Assembly (NCBI GenBank): GCA_041390625.1
Contig: JAWKPM010000004.1
Span: 62,001 to 126,000 of the forward strand
Origin: RBC038 sp041390625
GTDB lineage: Bacteria; Chloroflexota; Dehalococcoidia; UBA2979
Length of the DNA: 64,000 nucleotides
Reading direction: 5' to 3'
Shown here piece after piece: positions 26,008 to 34,347 of the stretch. The position numbers and the translations under genes are program-made. The notes under the pieces were generated by a model, which did no database searches, had not been told where the DNA came from, and saw only the letters and a list, made by a program, of their open reading frames with translations. Each line of letters begins with the position of its first letter. Position 1 is the first letter of the stretch.

Positions 26008-28110
26008 ATGGCGTGGCGAGCGGCGGCAGTCACGGTCCTGCTGGCGAGCGTGATCGGCGCGCTCGTGGCCGGCGGACGCCCCGAGGGGCGCGCCCAGTCG
26101 CTCGCCCTGACGTGGGACTTCGAGGCCGGGAGCGCCGGCTGGCAGGCGGGCATCGGGTCGCTCGCGACCGGCGGCATGCCGCGCGGTGGGGCGAGCGCCC
26201 TCGTCTTCTCGCCAGGCGCAGCAGCGTTCGGCTGGGTTCGCACGCTGCCGGCCTCGATCCCGGTCGCGCCCGGCGCGGTCCTGCAGGCCGGCGCGTGGGT
26301 GCGGTCGGACGGCGGCCTCGCTCGCGCGCGTCTCGAGCTCCTGATCCAGGACGCGCAGGGACGCACGGTCAGCACCGCGGCCTCCGAGGACATCACACCC
26401 GGGGCAAGCTACGTGCACCTCACGGCCGAGGTCTCAGACGTGCTGCATCGAGGCCAGCGCGCCGAGCTGCGAATCACCATCGAGGAGTCGGCGGCCGGCG
26501 CGTCGGTCGAGGTCGACGATGTGACGCTCGAGCAGGTTGGCTCGGTCGCGACCGCGACCGCGACCGCGACGGCGAGCGCGACAGCCTCAAGCACCAGCAC
26601 GGCCTCGGCAACTGCGACGTCGACCTCGACCTCGACGGCCACGAGCACAGCGACGGCGTCGAGCACGGCTACGACCACCGCTACCGCGACCACGACGGTG
26701 ACCGCGAGCCCCACGCCGACGAAGACCGCGACGCCGACTCCCACCCCCTCGTTCTTCGGGGCCCTCACGAACGGCGACTTCGAGGACACGACGCCCCTCT
26801 ACGGCTGGGCGCACCAGGGCGGCGAGGCGTACCTCAGCGACGGCTACGTAAGCGCCGACCACGTCGCCGTCCTGCATTCGACCACCACCTCGACGAAGTG
26901 GCTGCACCAGGCGGTGCTTGTCGAAGCAGGCGGCTGGTATGAGGCCAGCGCGATCCTCGGCACGCAGTCAACCGGCGATCGCGCATGGCTACGCCTCGCC
27001 TGGTACGCGAGCCTCGACGGGACGGGCTCGCAGCTGTCGGTCGAGGACTCCGAGGAGGTCGGTGGCGCGGCGGGCTCGGTGCTCGTCGGTCCCGTGCAGG
27101 CGCCCCCGGGTGCGCAGAGCGTGCGCGTACGCCTGATGCTGCGCCCGGCCTCGGCGGAGTTCGCGATGCTGGCGGCCGACTACGTGACCCTCACCCGCAC
27201 CGCCCCTCCGACCCCGACGCCGACACGCTCCCCAACGCCCACCCGCACCCCGACACTCACGCCCACACCGACCGCGACGAGCACAGTCGTGCCGCCGGCG
27301 CCGCCAGCGTCGACTCCCGGCGCGAGCGCGATCGCCGGCGGCCCACTGCTCCCAACCGTCGAGGCGCTCGCCGCGACGCCACCCGTGGCGGGCCCACCGC
27401 TCGCCGGATACGCGTCGAAGCCGGCCTCCGGACGGGCGCTCGGCGGAGCACGCACCCTCGCGCGCGACCTCGAGGCCGTCGGCTGGCTCCGCATCTCCGA
27501 GGTGTTCCCGAACCCGCCCGAGGAGGGTGTCGACGCCGCCTTCGAGTGGGTGGAGCTCGCCAACGTCGGCCCGCAGACGATCTCCCTCGATGGGATCGAG
27601 CTGCAAGACAACGCCGGCTCGGTCCTCGTGCCCTCGGTGCTGCTACAGCCCGGCGCGACGCTCGTGCTTGGCGGACCGCAGGCCGACGCAGGGGGCGCCA
27701 TCCTGGTCCGGCTGCTCGCCGACGGCATCTCGAACGGCCTCGGCAATGGGGGCGACCGGCTGACGCTGATCGCAGACGGCCGCGTCCTCGATGCGTTGTC
27801 GTACGGCTCGGACCGAACCTACATCGACACGCAGGAGCCGATCGGAGCGCCGGCGGCGGGAGCGAGCATCCGCCGCCTGTTCGCGGACGACGGCTCGCTC
27901 GCCGGCATCGAGATCAGCTCCGAACCCTCACCGGGCCGCCTCGAGGGCGTGCGCTTCGAGGCCGGCACCGAAGCAACAACCCCGCCGACCGAGGAGATCA
28001 CGGTCACCACCGAGCGGGAGACCTGGTTGCTCCTCGCGGGGGGAGCGGCTGCCCTGCTGCTCGCCGCCGCCCTATGGCGCATGGCCTCGATCTGGCGCGG
28101 CGCCTCGTAG
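26008..28110 (+). CDS. Secreted, membrane-anchored lamin-tail-domain protein with Thr/Ala and Pro/Thr linkers
   Basis: 700 residues built as a surface protein. A signal peptide (1-29) is followed by a jelly-roll, carbohydrate-binding-like domain (32-170), a Thr/Ala/Ser repeat linker (178-247), a second domain of the same kind (250-395), a Pro-Thr linker (399-431), a lamin tail domain (493-650, opening LRISEVFPNPPEEG) and a C-terminal membrane helix (671-692) with a short basic tail. The function is unknown; LTD and such linkers are common in Chloroflexota surface proteins. Confidence 0.85.
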   Translation: MAWRAAAVTVLLASVIGALVAGGRPEGRAQSLALTWDFEAGSAGWQAGIGSLATGGMPRGGASALVFSPGAAAFGWVRTLPASIPVAPGAVLQAGAWVRSDGGLARARLELLIQDAQGRTVSTAASEDITPGASYVHLTAEVSDVLHRGQRAELRITIEESAAGASVEVDDVTLEQVGSVATATATATASATASSTSTASATATSTSTSTATSTATASSTATTTATATTTVTASPTPTKTATPTPTPSFFGALTNGDFEDTTPLYGWAHQGGEAYLSDGYVSADHVAVLHSTTTSTKWLHQAVLVEAGGWYEASAILGTQSTGDRAWLRLAWYASLDGTGSQLSVEDSEEVGGAAGSVLVGPVQAPPGAQSVRVRLMLRPASAEFAMLAADYVTLTRTAPPTPTPTRSPTPTRTPTLTPTPTATSTVVPPAPPASTPGASAIAGGPLLPTVEALAATPPVAGPPLAGYASKPASGRALGGARTLARDLEAVGWLRISEVFPNPPEEGVDAAFEWVELANVGPQTISLDGIELQDNAGSVLVPSVLLQPGATLVLGGPQADAGGAILVRLLADGISNGLGNGGDRLTLIADGRVLDALSYGSDRTYIDTQEPIGAPAAGASIRRLFADDGSLAGIEISSEPSPGRLEGVRFEAGTEATTPPTEEITVTTERETWLLLAGGAAALLLAAALWRMASIWRGAS

Positions 28111-28119
28111 TCACTGGCC

Positions 28120-28812
28120 TCAGGCGAGACGAACGTTGTCGATGTGCGCGCCGCGGCGGTCGCGCTCCAGCGCCACGATCTCGCAGACCTCCTCCGGCGT
28201 GTCGACGACGCGGTAGATGCTGGGGTCGGTCTCTGAGATGTACGAGTTCGGTACGAGGTGCTCGTCGATCCAGCCAGTGAGCCCGCGCCAGTGCTCGCTC
28301 CCCACAAGGATCATCGGGAACTGCTGGATCTTGCCGGTCTGAATGAGCGTCAGCGTCTCGAAGAGCTCATCCAGCGTGCCGTAGCCGCCCGGGAACAGCA
28401 CGAAGGCTGTGGCGTACTTCACGAGCATGACCTTCCGCACGAAGAAGTAGCGGAAGTCCAGTGAGAGCGTCGTGTACGGGTTCGGCTCCTGCTCTTCCGG
28501 CAGGCGGATGTTGAGGCCGACCGAGCGCGCACCCGCCTCGAAGGCGCCGCGGTTCGCCGCCTCCATGACGCCCGGCCCACCGCCGGTGACGACGGAGAAG
28601 CCGTCCTCCCCGAGCCGCCGCCCGACGTCGCGAGCGAGCTCGTAGAGCGGGTCGCCCTCGGGCCGACGCGCGGATCCGAAGACGGTCACCGCCGGGCGCA
28701 TCTGCGCCAGCACGTCGAAGCCCATGACGAACTCCGACATGATGCGGAACATCCGCCACGACTCGCGCTGGTACTCGTCCGAGAGCACATCGGACTTCGG
28801 CAGTTCAGGCAT
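28120..28812 (-). CDS. LOG family protein (nucleotide 5'-monophosphate phosphoribohydrolase-like)
   Basis: 230 residues with both LOG signatures: VVTGGGPGVMEAANRGA near 80-96 and FPGGYGTLDELFE near 145-157. Family members release a base from a nucleoside monophosphate (cytokinin activation in plants and some bacteria); the bacterial role is often unclear. The frame is open for another 570 bp upstream, but ATG 28812 with GAGGG upstream gives the family length. It converges on the LTD gene with a 9-bp gap. Confidence 0.9.
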   Translation of the reverse strand: MPELPKSDVLSDEYQRESWRMFRIMSEFVMGFDVLAQMRPAVTVFGSARRPEGDPLYELARDVGRRLGEDGFSVVTGGGPGVMEAANRGAFEAGARSVGLNIRLPEEQEPNPYTTLSLDFRYFFVRKVMLVKYATAFVLFPGGYGTLDELFETLTLIQTGKIQQFPMILVGSEHWRGLTGWIDEHLVPNSYISETDPSIYRVVDTPEEVCEIVALERDRRGAHIDNVRLA

Positions 28813-28889
28813 CGCGACCCTCGATTCCTTTCGATCGTAGCGACGCGCGTACACACGCCCTGTAGGGGAGTGCTCGCGTGCGCGTCCGG

Positions 28890-28895
28890 TATTCT
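28890..28895 (+). promoter_or_regulatory. -10-like TATTCT directly ahead of the DehI-like gene (leaderless start candidate)
   Basis: TATTCT ends six bases before ATG 28902. With normal promoter spacing, transcription would begin at or next to the ATG, giving a leaderless mRNA. No clear -35 is seen. Confidence 0.35.
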
Positions 28896-28901
28896 CCTGA
28901 C

Positions 28902-29726
28902 ATGGCGAGCGACAACATGGGGGAGCAGATCGCGGCGGCGGTGCGATCGCCATTCGTGCCGTCGATGGTGGGGGCGCTGGAGCGCGAGGCGCCGTCGTAC
29001 CTCGAGGCGGTGTGGCCCCAGCTCGCGCCCTCGGTGGAGACGGCCGGTTTCGTCGGCAGCGCGCTGTACATGGTCGACATGGCCCTCGACGCCGTCGAGG
29101 AGGTCTACAAGCCCCTACACTCGCGCGAGTCGCTGCTCGGCGGGGCGCTCGATGCCGCCGACCTCGAGGCCCTGGAGAACGTCCTCGACACCTTCCACTG
29201 GGTGCAGCCCCAGGTCCTCCTGATGCTCTCAGCGCTCGCCGAAGGCTGGGAGGCGGCTCGCGTCGGCGGACAGGGCAAGCCCGAGCCGCGCGAAACCTCG
29301 GATCGCGAGACGCGGCACCTCGCGACGAGCATCGAGTTCGCCTCGGCGAGCGCGGGGCCGCTGCCCGAGGTGACGGACGCACTCCAGCTGGCGGCGCCGC
29401 CCGACCTGTACCGCGCCGTGGCCGTGTGGCCGGGCTACCTGACCGTCGCGTGGGACGAGCTGCAGCACCTCGTCGCGTACCCGCTCTTCCGCCGCCGCGG
29501 CCGGGCCCTCTACTTCTACGCCCGCTCGTCGACGCGATTCCTCGCGCAACCGATCGAGGTGAGCCGCGAGCACCTCGAGGCGAGCGGCGTGCCGGCCGCG
29601 GAGCTCGATGCTGCGCACGCGATCCTCGATGCCGCCCTGCCCGCGCTGGCGACGATGATGATGCACTGCTGCGCGATGCGCCTCGGCATCGAGATCACCG
29701 CGCGCGAGGTCGTGCGTCCGCAGTAG
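28902..29726 (+). CDS. DehI-like (group I 2-haloacid dehalogenase fold) protein
   Basis: 274 residues, almost all helical, with the internal repeat seen in DehI: SPFVPSMVGALEREAPSYLEAVW in the first half (in two pieces) and LYRAVAVWPGYLTVAWDEL in the second, plus VQPQVLLMLSALAEGWEA. An Asp just before LYRAVAVWP may match the DehI nucleophile, but the spacing differs by one residue. DehI releases halide from 2-haloacids without a covalent intermediate; activity here is uncertain. ATG 28902 follows a -10-like box; GTG 28878 with GGGGAG is the other start. Confidence 0.68.
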   Translation: MASDNMGEQIAAAVRSPFVPSMVGALEREAPSYLEAVWPQLAPSVETAGFVGSALYMVDMALDAVEEVYKPLHSRESLLGGALDAADLEALENVLDTFHWVQPQVLLMLSALAEGWEAARVGGQGKPEPRETSDRETRHLATSIEFASASAGPLPEVTDALQLAAPPDLYRAVAVWPGYLTVAWDELQHLVAYPLFRRRGRALYFYARSSTRFLAQPIEVSREHLEASGVPAAELDAAHAILDAALPALATMMMHCCAMRLGIEITAREVVRPQ

Positions 29727-29752
29727 CACCTCAGCGCGACCTCGCACGTCGA

Positions 29753-29758
29753 TACAAT
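29753..29758 (+). promoter_or_regulatory. -10-like TACAAT upstream of the SCO1664-like gene
   Basis: TACAAT lies 26 bp before GTG 29785 in the short gap after the DehI-like gene. No convincing -35 is visible at 17 bp. Confidence 0.35.
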
Positions 29759-29784
29759 CGACGGCGCGGACGAGGAGGCGCGGC

Positions 29785-30537
29785 GTGGCCGGCAGCCTGG
29801 CGAACCCGTGGACCTTCGACCGGCCCGGCGTGCTGGAGGCGCTGCGCGACGCCGCGGTCGTCGACCTCCAGCTCGTGTACGACTCCTCCAACTACGTCTT
29901 CCTCGCGCGCCTCGAGCACCCCGAGCACGGCGCCGGCCTCGGCATCTACAAGCCCGCTCGAGGCGAGCGCCCGCTCTCGGACTTCCCGTACGGCACCCTC
30001 CACCATCGCGAGGTGGCGGCGTGGGAGCTCTCCGAGCTCCTCGGCTGGCGACTCGTACCTCCCACGGTTGAGCGCGACGGTCCACAGGGCACAGGCTCGA
30101 TGCAGCTGGTGATCGACCACCGACCGAGCGAGCACTACTTCGTCACGAGGGAGCGCGCGGAACTCGAGGACCAGTTCATCCGCGTGGCGGTGTTCGATCT
30201 GGTGGCGAACAACGCCGACCGCAAGGGTGGGCACCTGCTGCTCGACGCCGCCGAGCACGTCTGGTGCATCGACAACGGCCTCTGCTTCCACTCACACGAG
30301 AAGCTGCGCACGGTGGTGTGGGACTTCGCCGGCACCGAGATCCCCGAGCCACTCCTCGATGACCTGCGGCGGGTCCGCGGCTGCGTCGAGGCAGGCGAGG
30401 ACGCCGTCGCCGCGCTCACGACCCGCATGACGGAGCGCGAGCGCCTCGCGCTCCTCGCGCGCATCGATCAGCTGATCGCGCATCCGGTGCTGCCGGAGAT
30501 GTACCCGTGGCGCTGCACACCGTGGCCGCTCGTCTGA
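29785..30537 (+). CDS. SCO1664-family protein (PI3/4-kinase-like fold)
   Basis: 250 residues. It shows YDSSNYVFLARL, GIYKPARGERPLSDFPYGTL, EVAAWELSELLGWRLVPPT, FDLVANNADRKGGHLL and CIDNGLCFHSHEKLRTV, the run of motifs that defines the actinobacterial SCO1664 family. The lysine in IYKP and the N-N-A-D-R-K-G-G segment fit a lipid-kinase-like nucleotide site. No activity is established. In Actinobacteria the gene has other partners, which are absent here. GGAGG-type bases precede GTG 29785. Confidence 0.85.
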   Translation: MAGSLANPWTFDRPGVLEALRDAAVVDLQLVYDSSNYVFLARLEHPEHGAGLGIYKPARGERPLSDFPYGTLHHREVAAWELSELLGWRLVPPTVERDGPQGTGSMQLVIDHRPSEHYFVTRERAELEDQFIRVAVFDLVANNADRKGGHLLLDAAEHVWCIDNGLCFHSHEKLRTVVWDFAGTEIPEPLLDDLRRVRGCVEAGEDAVAALTTRMTERERLALLARIDQLIAHPVLPEMYPWRCTPWPLV

Positions 30538-30556
30538 GCGGGAGACCGCGCTCGCG

Positions 30557-31498
30557 CTAGCCCCGCCCGAGGCGTCGCCGCAGCCCGCGCTTGAAGCGCC
30601 GCCAGCGCGACGGCCCGCGCATCGAGGTGCGACGGACCTCCACGGGCTCGTGCTCGCCGATGACGAGGGAGCGCCGCCAGTCGCGCATCGTGGGCGTGCG
30701 GTCCTCGCGAACCGTGGCCGGCGCCTCGAACCGCTCGAACGGCGCCCACGCGCCTCGGAAGGGTGCCTGCCGCTGCCACACCTCGAGGCCTGCGGCGCGC
30801 ACGAGGACGATGCCGCCGGCGACGTCCCAGATCGCGGGCGCACCGAACGCCGCCGAGTTGAACATCCCGGCTGCGACGAAGACGCACTCGACGGAGGTGG
30901 AGCCGGTGACGCGGTTGTCCCACGTCCGCAGGCGGCCGGCTGAGCCGCCCGGAGCCGCCGCCAGGCGGCGCTGGACGCCCGTGTTGCCCCGCAAGCTGAT
31001 CTCCGCCTCCTCGAAGCGCAGCGGGCCGCCTGCGCGCGCGTGGAAGACGCCCGGCCGTAGCTCATGGCTCGTCGAGGTCCACACGGCGCCGACGACCGGC
31101 CGCCCCCGATGCAGCACGCCGATCGAGCAGGCGAACAGCGGGAAGCCGTTCACGAAGTTCGTCGTGCCGTCGACCGGGTCGATCACCCACAGGTACTCGT
31201 CGTCGGGACTCGGGTGGAGGTCGACCTCCTCGCCGATGATGCCGTGGTCGGGGAAGCGCTCCGCGAGCGCCGTCCGAATCGTCGCCTCGATGGAGCGGTC
31301 GAGCTCGGACACGGGATTGGTCGGCGCGGCGCGTCCCCGGCCCTCTGTCTTGTAGTCGACGGCGAGGTCGCGCCGCAGGCCCTCGGTGATCTCGCGGCCC
31401 GCAGCGCGGGCGAGCTCGAGGGCGGTCGCCTCGATGCGCCCGAGTAGTTCGTCCGGCGGCACATCGAGGGCCGCAGGAGCCTCCGCGCCGGCGTTCAC
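30557..31498 (-). CDS. Inositol monophosphatase-family phosphatase
   Basis: 313 residues with the metal-binding motifs of the IMPase/FBPase superfamily: GEEVD, WVIDPVDGTTNFVNG, and the C-terminal WDVAGGIVLVRAAGLEV. The last ~60 residues are basic (ending RFKRGLRRRLGRG), which is longer than usual. The substrate could be inositol phosphate, histidinol phosphate or PAP. GTG 31498 overlaps the stop of the upstream NIPSNAP-like gene (GTGA), so they are coupled. Confidence 0.9.
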   Translation of the reverse strand: MNAGAEAPAALDVPPDELLGRIEATALELARAAGREITEGLRRDLAVDYKTEGRGRAAPTNPVSELDRSIEATIRTALAERFPDHGIIGEEVDLHPSPDDEYLWVIDPVDGTTNFVNGFPLFACSIGVLHRGRPVVGAVWTSTSHELRPGVFHARAGGPLRFEEAEISLRGNTGVQRRLAAAPGGSAGRLRTWDNRVTGSTSVECVFVAAGMFNSAAFGAPAIWDVAGGIVLVRAAGLEVWQRQAPFRGAWAPFERFEAPATVREDRTPTMRDWRRSLVIGEHEPVEVRRTSMRGPSRWRRFKRGLRRRLGRG

Positions 31499-32244
31499 GC
31501 CTGCGCCCCGAAGTCCGTGAGCACCGTGAGCAGGCGGCCACGATGCGAGCGCACGAGGGCGGCACGCTGTCCCCAGGCACGCACGACCTCGGCGGAGGGC
31601 TCGAGTTCCGGCCCCGGCCTCGAGAGGCGGTGCCAGTCCTCGAGCGATCGGAATGCGAAGAGCGTGACGACCTCGTCGGGCGGATCGAGCGGATCCTGGC
31701 CGTAGACGACCATCCGAGCGCCCACCGACTCGAGCCAGGGCCAGATCAGCTCTCGCGAGAGGCGCAAGAACTCCGGCTCCGCGCCCGGCTCGAGGCTGTA
31801 CGTCCGTTCGGAGACGACCGAGCCACGCCCGAACGTCGAGGGCGCGGGCGCCGGCTCGGTGCCCGGACGGCGGTAGTGCACCGACGGCGCGGAGACCTCG
31901 GCGTTGACGTCGATGAGGCGCGCTTGCGAGTGCGCGATCATCGCGTTGCGGTGGTCGTAGATCGGGAGGTACGGCGCGACGAGCGGCGCCACGAACTCGT
32001 CTCGATAGAAGGCGCCCGGCTGGCCCAGCCACTCCTTGCGGGTGGCATTCCAGTGCTCGAAGTCCTCGTACACGGTGTGGGTCACGACGCCGTCGTTCGG
32101 CTCGGCGAACTCCCAGCGTCCGTAGGCCACCATCTGCGCCCCGAACTCGAGGAAGGCCGGCCACAGGCCTTCGCGGCTCTGGCGCTCGAACTCGGCGCGA
32201 TCCTTCGGCGCGACGTGGAACTTCCGTTGCACGAGGATGCTCAT
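31495..32244 (-). CDS. NIPSNAP-like protein, tandem dimeric alpha/beta-barrel domains
   Basis: 249 residues with two similar halves. Each begins with a beta strand (ILVQRKFHVAPK near 3-14 and SERTYSLEPGAE near 140) and contains an LW/IWPW-type segment followed by a GA-MV-YG strand (FGAQMVAYGRW and VGARMVVYGQD). This is the ferredoxin-like fold of the NIPSNAP/EthD group, internally duplicated. Function unknown. GGAAGGGG lies upstream of ATG 32244. It is coupled to the phosphatase gene. Confidence 0.75.
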   Translation of the reverse strand: MSILVQRKFHVAPKDRAEFERQSREGLWPAFLEFGAQMVAYGRWEFAEPNDGVVTHTVYEDFEHWNATRKEWLGQPGAFYRDEFVAPLVAPYLPIYDHRNAMIAHSQARLIDVNAEVSAPSVHYRRPGTEPAPAPSTFGRGSVVSERTYSLEPGAEPEFLRLSRELIWPWLESVGARMVVYGQDPLDPPDEVVTLFAFRSLEDWHRLSRPGPELEPSAEVVRAWGQRAALVRSHRGRLLTVLTDFGAQA

Positions 32245-32385
32245 CGAGGCCCCTTCCTCGATCGAGGATACAGCCGGGCGGCCTCGGGCCGACACGAGGC
32301 CCCCCCCCAGCCTCGAACCCTGCCGTCGGCTAGGCTGGCGTCTCGACGGGCCTCGGTGCCCGCGCAGTCCGAGAGAGGACCATCG

Positions 32386-32817
32386 ATGGCGCCACCGCCC
32401 GACCGAACGCTGTGGATGCGGCAGGGCGAGCGCCGCCCCCTCTATCGCGCGCTCGGCATCCGGCCCGACGACATCGGCGAGGGCTACGCCCAGTTCATCG
32501 TTGAGCCCACCGACGCGAGCGCGGACGGTCGAGGCTCGGTGCTGTCGTTCGCGGCGACCACGGCCGCCGACCAGTGCATCCTCGACGCGACGGTCACCAC
32601 GCTCGACCGCGAGCGCGAGGAGACCAACGGCACCGCCGAGATGAACCTCACCTACCTCGAGACCCCGAGCGGCGTGCTCACCGTCCGAGGTGAGGTCGCC
32701 GGCCGAGGCCGCAACCTCAGCATCGTCGACCTCACGGTTCGCAACGGCTCCGGCGTAGTCATCGCCTTCGGACGCGGCTCGTACGCCGTGCGTCAACTCG
32801 ACGGCGGGCGCTCGTGA
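32386..32817 (+). CDS. Hotdog-fold thioesterase, PaaI-like
   Basis: 143 residues with a hotdog core: SVLSFAATTAADQCILDA as the central helix region and MNLTYLETPSGVLTVRGEV as the first long strand pair. Such proteins usually hydrolyse acyl-CoA thioesters as dimers of dimers. The usual HGG loop is not seen. GAGAGAGGAC precedes ATG 32386. The next gene, another hotdog protein, starts on its stop (GTGA), so the two may form a mixed oligomer. Confidence 0.8.
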   Translation: MAPPPDRTLWMRQGERRPLYRALGIRPDDIGEGYAQFIVEPTDASADGRGSVLSFAATTAADQCILDATVTTLDREREETNGTAEMNLTYLETPSGVLTVRGEVAGRGRNLSIVDLTVRNGSGVVIAFGRGSYAVRQLDGGRS

Positions 32818-33239
32818 CCCTCGACCTGGCCGATCCCGCCGAGCTGCCGCTGCGCGCGCTCCTCGAGGCCTTCGCCACGACCGTCGCGCCCATCGAGGGC
32901 GGCGTGCGCCTCGTGATGGAGCGCACCGACGTCACGGTCGGCGGGGTGCGCAATGGCATCAACGGCGGCGTGCTCGGCGCGTTCGTCGAGCTGGCGGGCC
33001 ACCTGGCGCTGCGCGCGGTCCTCGAGGACGGCGTGCACATCGAGCGTACGCAGGAGGTCGGGCTCTCGTTCCTCTCGGCGGCTCGGTCGCAGACGGTCGC
33101 CGAGGCGCGGGTGCTGCGCGTCGGCGGACGCCTCGCGGTCGCTGAGGTCGAGGTGCGCGATGGCGAGAGCGGTACGCTGAACGCGGCAGGGCGCGTCACG
33201 TGCGTGCTGGCCCGCCCGCCTCGGGAGGAGGCCTCGTGA
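32814..33239 (+). CDS. Hotdog-fold thioesterase, PaaI-like (second of the pair)
   Basis: 141 residues. INGGVLGAFVELAGHLAL is the central helix with the family's typical small-residue start, followed by VGLSFLSAARSQTVAEARVL. It is clearly homologous in fold to the previous protein but only distantly similar in sequence. GTG 32814 overlaps the upstream stop, and its own stop overlaps the start of the next small gene, so three genes are coupled. Confidence 0.82.
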   Translation: MTLDLADPAELPLRALLEAFATTVAPIEGGVRLVMERTDVTVGGVRNGINGGVLGAFVELAGHLALRAVLEDGVHIERTQEVGLSFLSAARSQTVAEARVLRVGGRLAVAEVEVRDGESGTLNAAGRVTCVLARPPREEAS

Positions 33240-33433
33240 GCCGCTATCGACGCATCGACGACGACTGGGTCGAGTCGACCGAGGGCGACCTCGACCCCGA
33301 CCTCGCCGAGGAGCAGCCGTACAGCTCGTGGGAGCCCCGCCAGCGGCCCGACTTCCTCGGCATCGCATGGCGTGTCGTCGCGGTGCTGATCATCGCGTCA
33401 CTCGTCCTCGGGCTGATCGCGCCCCTGATCTGA
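33236..33433 (+). CDS. Small single-pass membrane protein
   Basis: 65 residues: an acidic N-terminal half (DDDWVESTEGDLDPDLAEE) and one C-terminal helix (VVAVLIIASLVLGLIAPLI). GTG 33236 overlaps the upstream stop and has GGGAGGAG at a good distance. I do not recognise it; the layout suggests a C-tail-anchored protein. Confidence 0.7.
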   Translation: MSRYRRIDDDWVESTEGDLDPDLAEEQPYSSWEPRQRPDFLGIAWRVVAVLIIASLVLGLIAPLI

Positions 33434-33441
33434 GGCCCGCC

Positions 33442-33828
33442 GTGGCGACCTTCGACGACGTACGGCGCATCGCCCTCGCCCTCCCCGACACCGAGGAACG
33501 TGACGGCCACCAGTACGGCTTCGGCGTGCGTCGAGGCAAGGCCACCAAAGGCTTCGTCTGGGTGGGCATGGACCGCTCCGAGCCGCGGGCGCGCATCCCT
33601 CGCGACGATGTCATCGTGATCCGCGTCGCGAACCTCGATGAGAAGGATGCGATGCTTTCGATGGACCCCGCGAAGTTCTTCACCGAGCCCCACTACAACG
33701 GATACCCCGCGGTCCTCGTGCGCCTCGACGCCATCAACGAGGACGAACTCGAGGACGTGCTCACCGAGGCGTGGCGCTGCCAGGCCTCGAAGACGCAGGT
33801 CGGCCGTCTTGAGGCCGAACGAGGCTAG
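33442..33828 (+). CDS. MmcQ/YjbR-family protein
   Basis: 128 residues with ATFDDVRRIALALPDTEE at the N-terminus, KGFVWVGMD, and the C-terminal LEDVLTEAWRC helix that are typical of the MmcQ/YjbR family. The fold has been likened to DNA-binding CyaY-like domains; no firm function is known. It starts 8 bp after the small membrane-protein gene in the same operon. Confidence 0.8.
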   Translation: MATFDDVRRIALALPDTEERDGHQYGFGVRRGKATKGFVWVGMDRSEPRARIPRDDVIVIRVANLDEKDAMLSMDPAKFFTEPHYNGYPAVLVRLDAINEDELEDVLTEAWRCQASKTQVGRLEAERG

Positions 33829-33914
33829 GTTCGACCGGCCTCGGTGCTAGACTCGCCGCGGCCTCGAACCGCCGATGGCCCCACCTCGCACCACGACGCA
33901 GGAGAGAGGACGCG

Positions 33915-34328
33915 ATGGCGTACAACAAGGCGCTGCCCGACCCCACGCCCGAGACGAAGCCGTTCTGGGACAGCCTCAAGGCGCACGCGATCCAGATCCA
34001 GCGCTGCCAGGACTGCAAGCAGTTCTACTTCTACCCGCGTCCGTTCTGCCCCAACTGCTACTCCACGAACGTGGCGTGGGAGCAGGTATCCGGCAAGGGC
34101 AAGCTCGAGACCTACGTGATCAACCACCGCCCGGCGCCGGGCTTCCAGGACGACGCGCCGTACGTCATCGCCGTCGTCACCCTCGACGAGGGGCCGCGCA
34201 TGATGACGAACCTCGTGAACGTCGAGCCCGAGCCCGAGAAGCTGCCCGTCGATCTGCCCCTCGAGATCGTCTACGACGACGTGACCGACGAGATCACCCT
34301 GCCCAAGTTCCAGCCGGCCAGCGCCTAA
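33915..34328 (+). CDS. DUF35 Zn-ribbon/OB-fold protein
   Basis: 137 residues. A rubredoxin-like zinc ribbon (Cys31, Cys34, Cys45, Cys48 in RCQDCK and FCPNCYS) is followed by an OB-fold (about 55-125). These proteins pair with thiolase-like partners and act as acyl-CoA channelling subunits, as in ChsH2/Ltp2 and HMG-CoA synthase complexes. The thiolase gene follows 19 bp later, which fits. GGAGAGAGGA precedes ATG 33915. Confidence 0.92.
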   Translation: MAYNKALPDPTPETKPFWDSLKAHAIQIQRCQDCKQFYFYPRPFCPNCYSTNVAWEQVSGKGKLETYVINHRPAPGFQDDAPYVIAVVTLDEGPRMMTNLVNVEPEPEKLPVDLPLEIVYDDVTDEITLPKFQPASA

Positions 34329-34347
34329 CCCTCCAGGAGTCACGTCG

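Noticed and set aside
26541..26750. Thr/Ala-coding repeat tract considered as a minisatellite or CRISPR-like array
   Set aside because: It is an in-frame low-complexity linker of a secreted protein; units are irregular and there are no spacers.
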